Positions 50,169 to 58,394 are shown, counted from the stretch's first letter. The stretch is DNA of 64,000 nt from Streptomonospora nanhaiensis (GCF_013410565.1 NZ_JACCFO010000001.1:4092001-4156000); one strand, 5' to 3'. Notes: a model not told the origin generated them from the sequence alone. Translations and numbers: made by a program.

Positions 50169-50202
50169 GGGTCTCCACCTGCTTTCCCAGGTCGGGGATC
50201 AA
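50169..50202 (-). promoter_or_regulatory. Conserved leader with hairpin over the ribosome binding site (second copy)
   Basis: Read on the minus strand, CCTGGGAAAGCAGGTGGAGA can fold CCTG against CAGG, and the latter is part of the ribosome site. The leader at 20358 has the same arrangement with a different loop. Confidence 0.45.
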
Positions 50203-50466
50203 GGCCCTGTTCGGTGTCGTCAGCACCGGCAGGGCCGCTTCTTTAAATGGACAAAACCTCACAGGAGGTGCGAACAGTTGCACGGGGAATTATGCGGTTC
50301 CGACTGTTCGTGTGCCTGTCGTCGGCCAGTTTGGCCACGCATCCACGATGGACATAGAGGCAGTTCCAGGGAAGGCCGGACGGCACGCCGAAGAAAGTCG
50401 AAATCCTGCGTGGGAACCTGAAAGATTTCGTGGAATGGCCTGGGCGCGGCTGGCACTATTGGTCAT

Positions 50467-51282
50467 ATGGACGACCATCGGGATGTTGCCGACGTCCGAT
50501 TTGGGCGAGCTTTGGCAACGGCGCGGAAGTTCGAAGGGCTCACGCAAGCACGGCTGGGCCGGGACATAGGGCGAAGCGACAGCCATATCAGCAACGTTGA
50601 GAGCGGACGGCGTGCCATGGATCCCGCCGACGTCCGCGCAGCGGACAAGCGCCTCGGGGCCAAGGGGCGCTTGGTGCGCCTGTACAAGGAACTGAAAGAG
50701 CAGGGAACGGTTGACTGGCTGGAGAACCTTGGAGAACTACAAGCAGAAGCGGAGATAATCCGCGAATGGCACCCCTGGCTCATCCCCGGGTTGCTGCAAA
50801 CAGAGGGGTACGCGCGAGCGATCATCGCGGCTACTGGTCCGTGGCTGACGCCGGAGAGTGTGGAGGCTACAGTTCGACGGAGGTTACGCAACTCCGAACG
50901 TGTACTGGGACAGCCCACTCCCCACTACCACGTGGTCATAGATGATGCGGCGATCATGCGGCCTGTGGGTGAACCGGACGTAATGGCGGCCCAACTGCGC
51001 ACCCTTGTGGACCGAGTGAAGGAAGGGCGGGTCATGATCCAGGCCCACCCGTTCCATGCGCGTCCCAATGCCGGGCTTGGCGGCCCGTTCAGCCTGTTGT
51101 CCTCCCCCACCGCACCGGACACCCTCCACGTGGAGAGCACTTATCGTGGTCAGCAAACGGACGCCCCCCAGGCGGTACGGGAGTTCACCATGACGTTTAT
51201 GCGCGTACAGGCGTCTGCGCGGACACCGCAGGAGACGGTGGACTACCTGCACAGGATGATTGAGGAGTACGAACGTGGTTGA
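50467..51282 (+). CDS. Scr1-family XRE regulator
   Basis: A 271-residue protein. The HTH is FGRALATARKFEGLTQARLG, SDSHISNVESGRRAM. The C-terminal Scr1 domain has IIREWHPWLIPGLLQTEGYA and YHVVIDDAAIMRPVGEP. It resembles the product at 1384, but they are clearly different lineages. Its stop overlaps the DUF397 gene by 8 bp. Base composition is less GC-rich than the flanking copper operon. Confidence 0.9.
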   Translation: MDDHRDVADVRFGRALATARKFEGLTQARLGRDIGRSDSHISNVESGRRAMDPADVRAADKRLGAKGRLVRLYKELKEQGTVDWLENLGELQAEAEIIREWHPWLIPGLLQTEGYARAIIAATGPWLTPESVEATVRRRLRNSERVLGQPTPHYHVVIDDAAIMRPVGEPDVMAAQLRTLVDRVKEGRVMIQAHPFHARPNAGLGGPFSLLSSPTAPDTLHVESTYRGQQTDAPQAVREFTMTFMRVQASARTPQETVDYLHRMIEEYERG

Positions 51283-51454
51283 CCAGTGGCACAAAAGCAC
51301 GTATAGCGCTGCTGCGCAGAACTGCGTGGAGGTTCGCGAGCACGCGGCCGGAGCCGATGTCCGTGACACCCAGAACCGGGACGCGGGGCATCTGAGTATG
51401 CCCGCCGCCGAGTGGGCGGCCTTCCTCGTGGCGGTCAAGACCGCCGACCTGTAG
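51275..51454 (+). CDS. DUF397 protein, partner of the second Scr1-family regulator
   Basis: A 59-residue DUF397 protein: WHKSTYSAAAQNCVEVREHA, VRDTQNRDAGHLS, EWAAFLVAV. The GTG start lies within the end of the XRE gene. Probably a modulator of that regulator. Confidence 0.9.
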   Translation: MVDQWHKSTYSAAAQNCVEVREHAAGADVRDTQNRDAGHLSMPAAEWAAFLVAVKTADL

Positions 51455-51533
51455 TTTCGCCTGTGGCGAGCGCCCCCTTCGGTCTCCTCTCACCTTCTAG
51501 CGGTCGTCGCAACACCCTGAGCCAGGGGATGCG

Positions 51534-52112
51534 ATGGGGTTCGAGATCCGCAAGGACAGAGGGCCACAGGGCCGCAAGAAGCTAGAGCGGGAGCGGGCGG
51601 AATACTTCCGGCTCATGGAGTCGGGGTACAGCAGTCAGGCAGCTTGCCGGATCGTCGGCGTCAATCGGCGAACCGGCAAGCGGTGGAGGAACGGGACCAA
51701 CCCGACCAGCGGCCGTCCAGGGGCGCCTCCGGTTACGGAGGCGCCCCGACCTTCGCTTTTGTCGGGGCGGTACCTGAACGAGTCCGACCGAATCCACATC
51801 GCCGACCGACTCCGCGAGGGCGCGTCGTTGCGGACGATCGCTGCTGAGCTGGGCCGCAGTCCCTCGACGATCAGCCGGGAGGTTCGCCGCAACCGCACCG
51901 AGGGCGCCCGCAACGACTGGCACTACCGGCCGCACGCCGCCCAGGCCCGCGCCAACCAGCGTCGAGCCCGGCCCAAGCCCGGCAAGCTGGTGGCCAACCC
52001 CGAACTGCGCGGCATAGTCCAGTCCTGGCTGGAGATGAAATGGAGCCCAGAGCAGATCCTGGACGAGGGGGGCGTTGTGCTTTTCGAAGGGCTTCCGCAG
52101 TCCTGGTGCTGA
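51534..52112 (+). pseudogene. Truncated IS30-family transposase
   Basis: A 192-codon frame. Residues about 20-60 form one HTH (GYSSQAACRIVGVNRRTGKR), and 80-125 the IS30 HTH_38 (LNESDRIHIADRLREGASLR, AAELGRSPSTISREVRRNR). It reaches LEMKWSPEQI, where the catalytic DDE domain should follow, then changes to an unrelated LDEGGVVLFEGLPQSWC and stops. A full IS30 transposase is about 400 residues, so more than half is gone. No matching terminal inverted repeats were found. Confidence 0.8.
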
Positions 52113-52145
52113 GAGCTTCGGAAGGGCACCGCGCGGAAGCGCGCA

Positions 52146-52628
52146 CTACTCCCGGCGGGCGCCTTCCGGCCAGACCACATCCACCGGAACGCCCCGGCCG
52201 CGCGCGGCCGCCACCGCGTCGCCGGTGCCGCCCCTGCCGCCGGAGGGCTGCCCGTCCCAGACCGCGACGAGCCGGTCGATCCCGTTCAGGACCGCCTCGT
52301 TCGCGGCCTCGTATGCCTCCCGGCCGGCGGTCCGGTGCGGCATGTAGCGGACCAGGGCCGAGCGCATCAGGAGGCCGTCGAACCGCTCCAGGTTGTCCGG
52401 CTTGACCTTCGCCTCGCGGTAGTCCACCGAGGGGAGCACGACTTCGAGCCTCCCGCCGGCCTCCAGGACGACCTCGGCGAAGATCTGGTCGGCCCCGCGG
52501 GCGAGGCAGGACAGGCCGACCAGGTCGCCGTCCCGGTACGGCGCCAGCACCTCGGCCAGGGCCGCACGCACCAGCGCAACGCTCTCGGCCGTCAGATTGG
52601 AGTGACCGGTGATCCCGATCCGCGTCAT
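52146..52628 (-). CDS. SLOG/Rossmann-type nucleotide-binding protein
   Basis: A 160-residue protein beginning MTRIGITGHSNLTAESVALV, with GDLVGLSCLARGADQIFAEV and LEVVLPSVDYREAK. The GITGHxNL start, a G-x-GAD motif and the DRLVAVWDGQPSGGRGGTGD end (acidic residue and Gly-rich loop) are those of SLOG/LOG-related folds, which bind nucleotides or nucleotide-derived ligands. Last gene of a minus-strand group, 51 bp after the kinase gene. It is more GC-rich than the two genes before it. Confidence 0.7.
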   Translation of the reverse strand: MTRIGITGHSNLTAESVALVRAALAEVLAPYRDGDLVGLSCLARGADQIFAEVVLEAGGRLEVVLPSVDYREAKVKPDNLERFDGLLMRSALVRYMPHRTAGREAYEAANEAVLNGIDRLVAVWDGQPSGGRGGTGDAVAAARGRGVPVDVVWPEGARRE

Positions 52629-52679
52629 GCCGGCTCCTTGGTGGTCGAGATTCCTTGAGCATCGTTCGTGTGGCGGTTC

Positions 52680-53459
52680 CTAGCCTGCCAACCGATGGTC
52701 GGCCCACACCTCGGCTGCCGTTGCCATCTCGGCCAGCCACGACTCTTCAGGGAACCTCTCGGCAAGATGCTGCTGCAGGCGTGCGTTTGCTCGGGCGAAT
52801 GCGTCGATGGCCGCCGGATCGGCGCTCTCCCATGCGATGCAGTTCCCCACCCAGGTTTCAGCGGCTGCGGGACTATGGCCGCCCGAAATAAGTTGGACGA
52901 CGAAGCAGGCCGGGGAAATGAAACCGGCTCCTTTTGTAGGCCATTCCCAGTCGACTGCCCAGGTTTGGCCTGAGCCTATCATTATGTTATCGGGCTGAAC
53001 ATCCACGTATAGTAGATCGCTTCCCCGGACGAGTGCAATTTCCTTCTCGGGGAGGAAGGCATCCCATCGCGTTTCTTCCCAGTCGCCGGCGACCTCCGGG
53101 ATGGGGATTCTTGATATCCGGTTCAATACGTCAATGATTTTGGGGAGGTCGGAAGAACCTGGACTGAAATCGGCTGATCGGCCGTCGATCCGATCGAACC
53201 CGAGGACCACCCAATCGCCGTCCTCGGCCTGCCATTGAACCGCGGGTGATACAGGGCGAACAAAGGGGTTGACAACCCATTCTCGAAGGACGGAATCTCG
53301 CAGCCCTCCCGGTCGATTTGGGACAGCCTTAACGAAGAATTCTCCTTTTTCGCAATCGATCAGGGCTGTTGTAGTCCACCTGCTTCCCTCGGACACGGGT
53401 TTGATGCTCGATATGTGACCCGTGTAAGGCTGGATGAGACCCGCGAACTGAATTGTCAA
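52680..53459 (-). CDS. APH-fold kinase (phosphotransferase family)
   Basis: About 259 residues. N-lobe strands SSIKPVSEGSRWTTTALIDC and GEFFVKAVPNRPGG contain a candidate ATP-binding Lys. The catalytic loop is LLYVDVQPDNIMIGSG (D and N kept, the usual His replaced) and the metal site VDWEWPTKGAGF. A TTG start is chosen because GGAGG lies 8 bases upstream, inside the end of the radical SAM gene, leaving a 5-bp gap. Aminoglycoside resistance is possible, but this group also includes RiPP Ser/Thr kinases. Confidence 0.75.
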   Translation of the reverse strand: MTIQFAGLIQPYTGHISSIKPVSEGSRWTTTALIDCEKGEFFVKAVPNRPGGLRDSVLREWVVNPFVRPVSPAVQWQAEDGDWVVLGFDRIDGRSADFSPGSSDLPKIIDVLNRISRIPIPEVAGDWEETRWDAFLPEKEIALVRGSDLLYVDVQPDNIMIGSGQTWAVDWEWPTKGAGFISPACFVVQLISGGHSPAAAETWVGNCIAWESADPAAIDAFARANARLQQHLAERFPEESWLAEMATAAEVWADHRLAG

Positions 53460-53464
53460 AGCGA

Positions 53465-54352
53465 CTACCTCCGTGGTGGACACCCACTGCCCGGAGTCCC
53501 AGGTTTGCACCAATGGTCGGGATCGCACGGCTTGTGTATCGGGTTCGGCGGGTCCTGGGGGTCCTTGGGCTCTTTGGCAGAGCGGATCGTAGAAGTAGCA
53601 CGAGCCATCTCCGGGCCACTCAGGATAGTGGAGAGCGGCTTGGTCTGGACGTTCCCCACGCTCAGCCATCCGGACATGATGCAGGGTGAGACATCACCAT
53701 CAGGGCCGATGCACGCAGTGCCGGTTCCACAGCGGCCGCAGAGGCCCGAAGTGTCCGGGTCCTGATCATGGGCGGCTCGACCAAACGGCCGCACGTGGTC
53801 AACGCCGATGCGTGCGACTCCGAGCGACTTGAGGTCTCTTATAATCATATCAACATGCGGGCCGTCGTCCTCCACGACAACCCCGACGCGCAGTGGAATT
53901 CTGAGAGCCAATGCTTTTTTCATGTTGGCCCTCGTATGGCGATGGCTCGGGCGCATGGTAACCCGATTGTGTTTCTCGGCGCAGTGGGAATAGTAGGAGG
54001 TGGCCAGTGACATTCCATCGCGTTGGAGAAGGTCCCACCAAGCATCCGTGAGATGCACGAGATTGCTGTATACTTCGACCGAAATTCCGTATTCCAAGGC
54101 TCGATTGGCCACATCCCCAGCGTCGGGGTGAAGAGTCGGTTCGCCGCCGATGAGTTGAATGTGTTCAACGCCGACTGTTGCGGCTTGATCTACGAGCGCG
54201 AGCCAGGAATCACGGGTCATCGTCCCGTGCTCTTCAGTCGGGCCGGACGAGTTGTAACAGTGCGAGCAGTTGAGTTGGCACTTCCTGGTCATGTCCAGCC
54301 ACAGCATGCGAGGAAAATTCCACGTGCGGCGATCGAGGGCGGTGATGGTCAA
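53465..54352 (-). CDS. Radical SAM protein with SPASM/twitch-like C-terminus
   Basis: A 295-residue protein. The [4Fe-4S]-SAM motif is CQLNCSHC (CX3CX2C, residues 25-32). GGEPTLHP (SAM binding) is near 69. The C-terminal part has CGRCGTGTACIGPDGDVSPC, GNVQTKPLSTIL and CDPDHWCKPGTPGSGC, a set of Cys residues fit for auxiliary clusters. This layout is typical of peptide-modifying enzymes. It starts with TTG, with AAGGTGGA 5 bases upstream. It is markedly AT-richer than its neighbours, a sign of transfer. Confidence 0.85.
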   Translation of the reverse strand: MTITALDRRTWNFPRMLWLDMTRKCQLNCSHCYNSSGPTEEHGTMTRDSWLALVDQAATVGVEHIQLIGGEPTLHPDAGDVANRALEYGISVEVYSNLVHLTDAWWDLLQRDGMSLATSYYSHCAEKHNRVTMRPSHRHTRANMKKALALRIPLRVGVVVEDDGPHVDMIIRDLKSLGVARIGVDHVRPFGRAAHDQDPDTSGLCGRCGTGTACIGPDGDVSPCIMSGWLSVGNVQTKPLSTILSGPEMARATSTIRSAKEPKDPQDPPNPIHKPCDPDHWCKPGTPGSGCPPRR

Positions 54353-54411
54353 TATTCCACCTTCTTTCTGGCCTCATGTGCCAGAGATAGCATGCCCAGA
54401 GCCTCTCTAAC

Positions 54412-54534
54412 TCAACAGTGACTATCTTGTCCCTGTGTCCCAGTAAAGGATTCCAGGGTGCAAACATTCAGTATTCGGGGCAAACGGTATTTCGGGGCCT
54501 GGATATGCCCCATCTCCATTTCTCGGGAGTCCAT
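54412..54534 (-). CDS. Candidate peptide precursor upstream of the radical SAM gene (hypothetical)
   Basis: A 40-codon frame starting MDSREMEMGHIQAPKYRLPR and ending with GTQGQDSHC and TGA, 59 bp before the radical SAM start and on the same strand. It has two Cys (25 and 40) and several Ser/Thr after position 25, with a charged N-terminal half. AGGGG lies 11 bases before the ATG; internal ATG codons are also possible. No family is recognised. It is called because of size, position and composition only. Confidence 0.35.
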   Translation of the reverse strand: MDSREMEMGHIQAPKYRLPRILNVCTLESFTGTQGQDSHC

Positions 54535-54695
54535 CGGCTTCGTCGCCCCTGAAGGCTTGCCCAGAGCGGCACCGACGTGGAAGCGGCCAGGCCGGAAACA
54601 CGGCCCGGAAGACGCTCGTCCACAGGTCTGTGCGTACTCCTGACCGGGCCGACCGGGGCGGGGTACGGTGGCCACGACGATGGGAGGTGCGGACC

Positions 54696-55667
54696 GTGAC
54701 CACGACCCCCTCGGCCGTCGAGGAGTCCGGCCTGGACGTGCTCGGCACCGTGGACGTCGACGACGTCCTCGACTACCTCCACCGCGACCTCAAACGGCTG
54801 CCCGGCTACCTCGACCTCTACCGGCGCTACCTCGACCTCTACCGGCGCTACCTCCGCCAGCGCTGGGACGTCTTCGCCCTCGACTTCGCCCCCGACGCCC
54901 GCGACTGGGCCGAGCGCATGACCGCCGACGAGCGCGACGCCTTCGTGGCCATCTCCTCGGGGTTCCACCACGGCGAGCGCCAGGTCGAGGTCGAGCTCCC
55001 GCTGTTCATGCTCGGCGGCGAGGAGGAGGCCAAGGTCTACCTCTCCAGCCAGATCGAGGACGAGGCCCGGCACACCGTCTTCTTCGACCGCTTCTACCGC
55101 GAGGTCGTCGGCCTGCCCGGCGACTCCGTGCAGGAGGTGCTGGACGCCTCCTACGGCTACGTCTCCGAGACCTTCATCGGCCCCTTCGGGCTGCTGGCCC
55201 ACCTCGGCGACTCCCTGCGCCGCGACCCCGAGGACCCCGCCGGCCGGGTGCGGTTCGGCACCGCCTACTTCCTGTGGATCGAGGGCGTGCTGGCGCTGTC
55301 GGTCATGAAGATCACCCTGGGCTACTGCCGCGCCCGCGGCGTCCTGCCCGGCTACGCCGCCGGGTTCACCGCCACCTGCCGCGACGAGGCCCGCCACGTC
55401 CAGTTCGGCATGCGCTTCCTGCGCGACTCCGTGCGCGCCGACCCCCGCCTGCTGCTGGAGGTCCACGAGACCCTGCGCACCCTGCTCGCCATGAACCGCG
55501 CCACCAGCCGCCCCGTGGAGCTGGGCGCGCTGGGCTGGTCGGGCGAGGAGGTCCGGCGGCTGATGATCCGCCAGCTGTGGATGAAGGTCAACGACGTCGG
55601 CATCGGCCTGCCGCCCGACATCCGCGACAGCATCCAGCGCATCGAACCCGACCTCGCCGGAGGATGA
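54696..55667 (+). CDS. Ribonucleotide-reductase R2-like diiron oxidase
   Basis: A 323-residue ferritin-like protein. Metal ligands are visible in HHGERQVEVELPLFM (Glu), IEDEARHTVFFDRFY (Glu and His), FLWIEGVLALSVMK (Glu) and CRDEARHVQFGMRF (Glu and His). No nrdE or nrdA neighbour exists, so an oxidase or oxygenase role (R2lox/AurF-like) is more likely than ribonucleotide reduction. Residues 38-51 are a tandem duplicate YLDLYRR-YLDLYRR. GGGAGG precedes the GTG start. It overlaps the next gene by 4 bp. Confidence 0.82.
   Translation: MTTTPSAVEESGLDVLGTVDVDDVLDYLHRDLKRLPGYLDLYRRYLDLYRRYLRQRWDVFALDFAPDARDWAERMTADERDAFVAISSGFHHGERQVEVELPLFMLGGEEEAKVYLSSQIEDEARHTVFFDRFYREVVGLPGDSVQEVLDASYGYVSETFIGPFGLLAHLGDSLRRDPEDPAGRVRFGTAYFLWIEGVLALSVMKITLGYCRARGVLPGYAAGFTATCRDEARHVQFGMRFLRDSVRADPRLLLEVHETLRTLLAMNRATSRPVELGALGWSGEEVRRLMIRQLWMKVNDVGIGLPPDIRDSIQRIEPDLAGG
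54807..54848 (+). repeat. 21-bp perfect tandem duplication inside the R2-like gene
   Basis: Two identical copies of a 21-bp unit (beginning TACCTCGACCTCTACCGG) encode YLDLYRR twice in frame, followed by a partial third match YLRQR. Confidence 0.9.
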
Positions 55668-56185
55668 CCGTGGCGCTCGACCGCACCGCACGCCCCGCCG
55701 CGGCCGCCCCGGCTCCGGCGGTGGCCGCCCCGCCGCCGTTCCTCGGGCCCGCGTGGGCCGACTCCGTCCGCGCCGCCGTCGACTCCGGCCCCCCGCCCGA
55801 GGTCCGCGCCGCCAAGCTCGACAAGTACTGGGCCTGGATCGAGCGCCGCCGCGCCGACTACACCGCCACCTGGGTGCTGGGGGTGCGCGGCGCCCCCGCC
55901 GCACTCGGCGGCACCCGCCGCGACCTCACCCTGGAGTGGGCGGCCGGCCGGTGCGTCCGCGCCGCCGTCACCGCGCCCGGCGCGCCCACCCCGCCCGGCA
56001 CCTACGTCCTCAGCGCCGACTACCCCGTCTGGTGCCGCCTGCTCGTCGGCGACGACCCCGGGCGGGTGCTGATGTACCGGCAGATGCGCCTGGAGCACGG
56101 CGACGTCCTGCTGTTCTTCCGCGGCGTGTACTTCTTCGTGGAGTCGCTCGCGGCCCTGGCCCGGGTGCCCGCCGCGCTGCCCTGA
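55664..56185 (+). CDS. SCP2-like protein co-translated with the R2-like oxidase
   Basis: A 173-residue protein. After a Pro/Ala-rich start, a helix (VRAAKLDKYWAWIERRRADY) leads to a beta-rich part: DLTLEWAAGRCVRAAV, GTYVLSADYPVWCRLLVGDD, then RQMRLEHGDVLLFFRGVYFF. This looks like a sterol-carrier-protein-2-type lipid-binding fold. ATG overlaps the oxidase stop (ATGA). It may deliver or hold a lipid substrate of the oxidase; this is inference. Confidence 0.68.
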   Translation: MTVALDRTARPAAAAPAPAVAAPPPFLGPAWADSVRAAVDSGPPPEVRAAKLDKYWAWIERRRADYTATWVLGVRGAPAALGGTRRDLTLEWAAGRCVRAAVTAPGAPTPPGTYVLSADYPVWCRLLVGDDPGRVLMYRQMRLEHGDVLLFFRGVYFFVESLAALARVPAALP

Positions 56186-56256
56186 CCCCGGGCGCCGCGC
56201 GGCGCCCCGCGGCCGGGACGGCCCGAGCGGTCCCGCCGCGCTGGCACAATCCCGTC

Positions 56257-57303
56257 ATGTCGGAAACCCCCTCATCCGCCCCCTCGCCCACTCCCGAGCC
56301 GCGCCGCCCGCGCCGGGTGCGCCGCGTCGTCCTTGCCGCGCTGGTGCTGCTGGTGGCCGGAACATGGCTGAACAACACCGCCCTGCTCGCGCCCGAGCCC
56401 GACACCGGGCCCGACGTGCTCGCCCACCGCGGGCTGGGCCAGACCTTCGACCCCCGGGGGTGTGGAGGCCGACACCTGCACGGCCGAGCGCATGGACCCG
56501 CCGGAGCACCCCTACCTGGAGAACACGATCGCCGGGATGCGGGCCGCCTTCGACGCTGGCGCCGACCAGGTCGAGTTCGACGTCCACCGCACCGCCGACG
56601 ACCGGTTCGCGGTGTTCCACGACTGGGAGGTCGACTGCCGCACCGAGGCAGCGGCACCACCCGCGACTTCACCCTGGAGGAGCTGCGGCGGCTCGACATC
56701 GGCCACGGCTACACCGCCGACGGCGGCCGCACCCACCCTTTCCGCGGCGAGGGCGTGGGCCTCATGCCCTCCCTCGACGATGTCCTCGCCGAGTTCCCCG
56801 ACCGCGACCTGCTCATCCACGTCAAGAGCGAGGACCCCGAGGAGGGCGCGCTGCTCGCCGACCGGCTGGCCCGGCTGCCCCGCGAGCAGCTGGCGGGCAT
56901 CACCGTCTACGGCGGCGACCGCCCCGTCGCCGCGCTGCGCGCGGAGCTGCCGCAGGTGCGGTCGATGTCGCGCGAGACCCTGACTGACTGCCTGCTGGCC
57001 TACGAGGCCCTCGGCTGGACCGGCCACGTCCCCGACTCCTGCGCCCACACCCAGCTGCACATCCCCGAGGGCTACGCGCCGTGGCTGTGGGGGTGGCCGG
57101 CCCGCTTCACCGAACGCATGGCCTCGGTGGACACCCGCGTGGTGCTGGTGGCGGGCTCCGGCGGGTTCTCCGAGGGCTTCGACACCCCCGCGGCGCTGGA
57201 GCGGGTGCCCGACGACTACGCCGGACTGGTGTGGACCAACCGGGTGGACCGGATCGCGCCGCTGGTGGCGGACGGCACCGGCCGGGACGACGGGGAGGGC
57301 TAG
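56257..57303 (+). pseudogene. Glycerophosphodiester phosphodiesterase with two frameshifts
   Basis: Frame 1 encodes a membrane segment and LLAPEPDTGPDVLAHRGLG. At about 56457 (run of five Gs) the coding frame shifts to VEADTCTAERMDPPEHPYLE, ENTIAGMRAAFDAGADQVEF, DVHRTADDRFAVFHDWEVDC. At about 56648 it returns to frame 1 with GTTRDFTLEELRRLDIGHGY and stays to the end. One extra base and one missing base would restore a roughly 345-residue GDPD enzyme with HRG, EFDVH and FHDW active-site motifs. The two indels compensate. Confidence 0.78.
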
Positions 57304-57977
57304 GCGCGCTCCCGCGCGCCGGCGGCGCCTTGCGCGCCGCCCGCCGCCCCCGTGCGGGCGGCGTGGCCGGCGACCCAGGCCGCGACCTCGTCGGCGGTGT
57401 CCTCGACCTTCGCGTGCGTGGTGTCCAGCAGCCGCACCGGCGGGTCCATCGCGTGGGCGGTGTCGCGCACCCAGCGGGTGTACTCCAGCATCTCGGCGAT
57501 GCGCGGCTCGTCCCACTGCCGCCACTCCGGCCGCGCCCGCAGCCGCTCGGCCAGCACCTCGGGGTCGGCCATCAGCGCCAGGTAGCGGATCTCGGAGAAC
57601 AGCGCGCGCTCGGGCAGCGGCTCCAGCTCCGGCGGCACCACCGTGCCGCACAGCACCACCGGGCGGCCGTTCTGGTGGATCATCGCCGCCATGCGCAGCC
57701 ACGTGGAGCGGAACAGCGGGTGCTCGGTGCCGGAGTCGCGCAGGCCCGCCGTCCACAGCATGTCCTGCTCCAGGACCACGAACCGGTCGGCGAGCCGGCG
57801 CACCAGCAGCCGCGCCACCGTGGACTTGCCGGTGCCGCTGGGGCCGGTGACGCAGTACAGCGGCAGGCGGGCGAACGGTTCGCGGTGGCCGCACCGCGCG
57901 CACCGCAGCACCGGGCCCTCCTCCACCCGCGGGTGGTCGGTGTGCTCACCGCAGCGGGCGCAGATGAGCGGGTTCAC
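57300..57977 (-). CDS. P-loop kinase with N-terminal zinc ribbon
   Basis: A 225-residue protein. The N-terminal zinc ribbon has ICARCGEHTDH and RCARCGHRE. The P-loop kinase follows with YCVTGPSGTGKSTVARLLVR (Walker A), LEQDMLWTAGLRDSGTEHPL and LCGTVVPPELEPLPERALF. Similar actinomycete proteins are annotated as AAA or zeta-toxin-like kinases; substrate unknown. Its stop overlaps the stop of the convergent GDPD gene by 3 bp. Confidence 0.8.
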   Translation of the reverse strand: MNPLICARCGEHTDHPRVEEGPVLRCARCGHREPFARLPLYCVTGPSGTGKSTVARLLVRRLADRFVVLEQDMLWTAGLRDSGTEHPLFRSTWLRMAAMIHQNGRPVVLCGTVVPPELEPLPERALFSEIRYLALMADPEVLAERLRARPEWRQWDEPRIAEMLEYTRWVRDTAHAMDPPVRLLDTTHAKVEDTADEVAAWVAGHAARTGAAGGAQGAAGARERA

Positions 57978-58049
57978 GCCGCCCCGGCCCGGGCCGGGGC
58001 GGCGCCACGGGCGGCACCGCCCCGAACGGTCCCGGCGGGGCCGCGCCGG

Positions 58050-58394
58050 CTAGTCGAAGAGGTCTTCAAGGAAGCTCTTGCGGCGCCGCTGGCCGTAGGG
58101 ACGGGGGGAGTCGGAGTAGCCGTAGGGGCGGGGGGAGTCGTGGTACCCGCCGCCGTGGTGGCCACCGTGGAAGGGGGCGGGGGAGTCGGGCCGCCCGTAG
58201 CCGCGCGGGGAGTCGCGGTAGGGGCGCGCAGCCGCGTGGCCGGGGGCACCGCCGTAGTGGCGCTGCTCGGCGGCGACGATCTGCTCAAGCTCGCCGCGGT
58301 CCAGGAAGATCCCCCGGCAGCTCTCGCACTGCTCCAGGTGGATCCCCATGCGGTCGAATGTCTGCATACGGCCTTGGCACTTAGGGCATATCAC
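58050..58394 (-). CDS. TFIIB-type zinc ribbon protein with DSPRPYG repeats
   Basis: About 114 residues. The N-terminal zinc ribbon VICPKCQGRMQTFDR, LEQCESCRGIFLDRGELEQI is that of zf-TFIIB proteins. It is followed by a Gly/His/Tyr-rich tail with repeated DSPRGYG, DSPAPFH and two DSPRPYG units, ending RRRKSFLEDLFD. The GTG start at 58394 is preferred. Family members are of unknown role; the RKSFLEDLFD end is conserved. Confidence 0.82.
   Translation of the reverse strand: MICPKCQGRMQTFDRMGIHLEQCESCRGIFLDRGELEQIVAAEQRHYGGAPGHAAARPYRDSPRGYGRPDSPAPFHGGHHGGGYHDSPRPYGYSDSPRPYGQRRRKSFLEDLFD

Noticed and set aside
52680-53669. Longer version of the APH-fold kinase starting at an ATG inside the radical SAM gene
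   Set aside because: The extra 70 residues are a shadow of the radical SAM C-terminus; the TTG with GGAGG upstream fits the operon spacing better.
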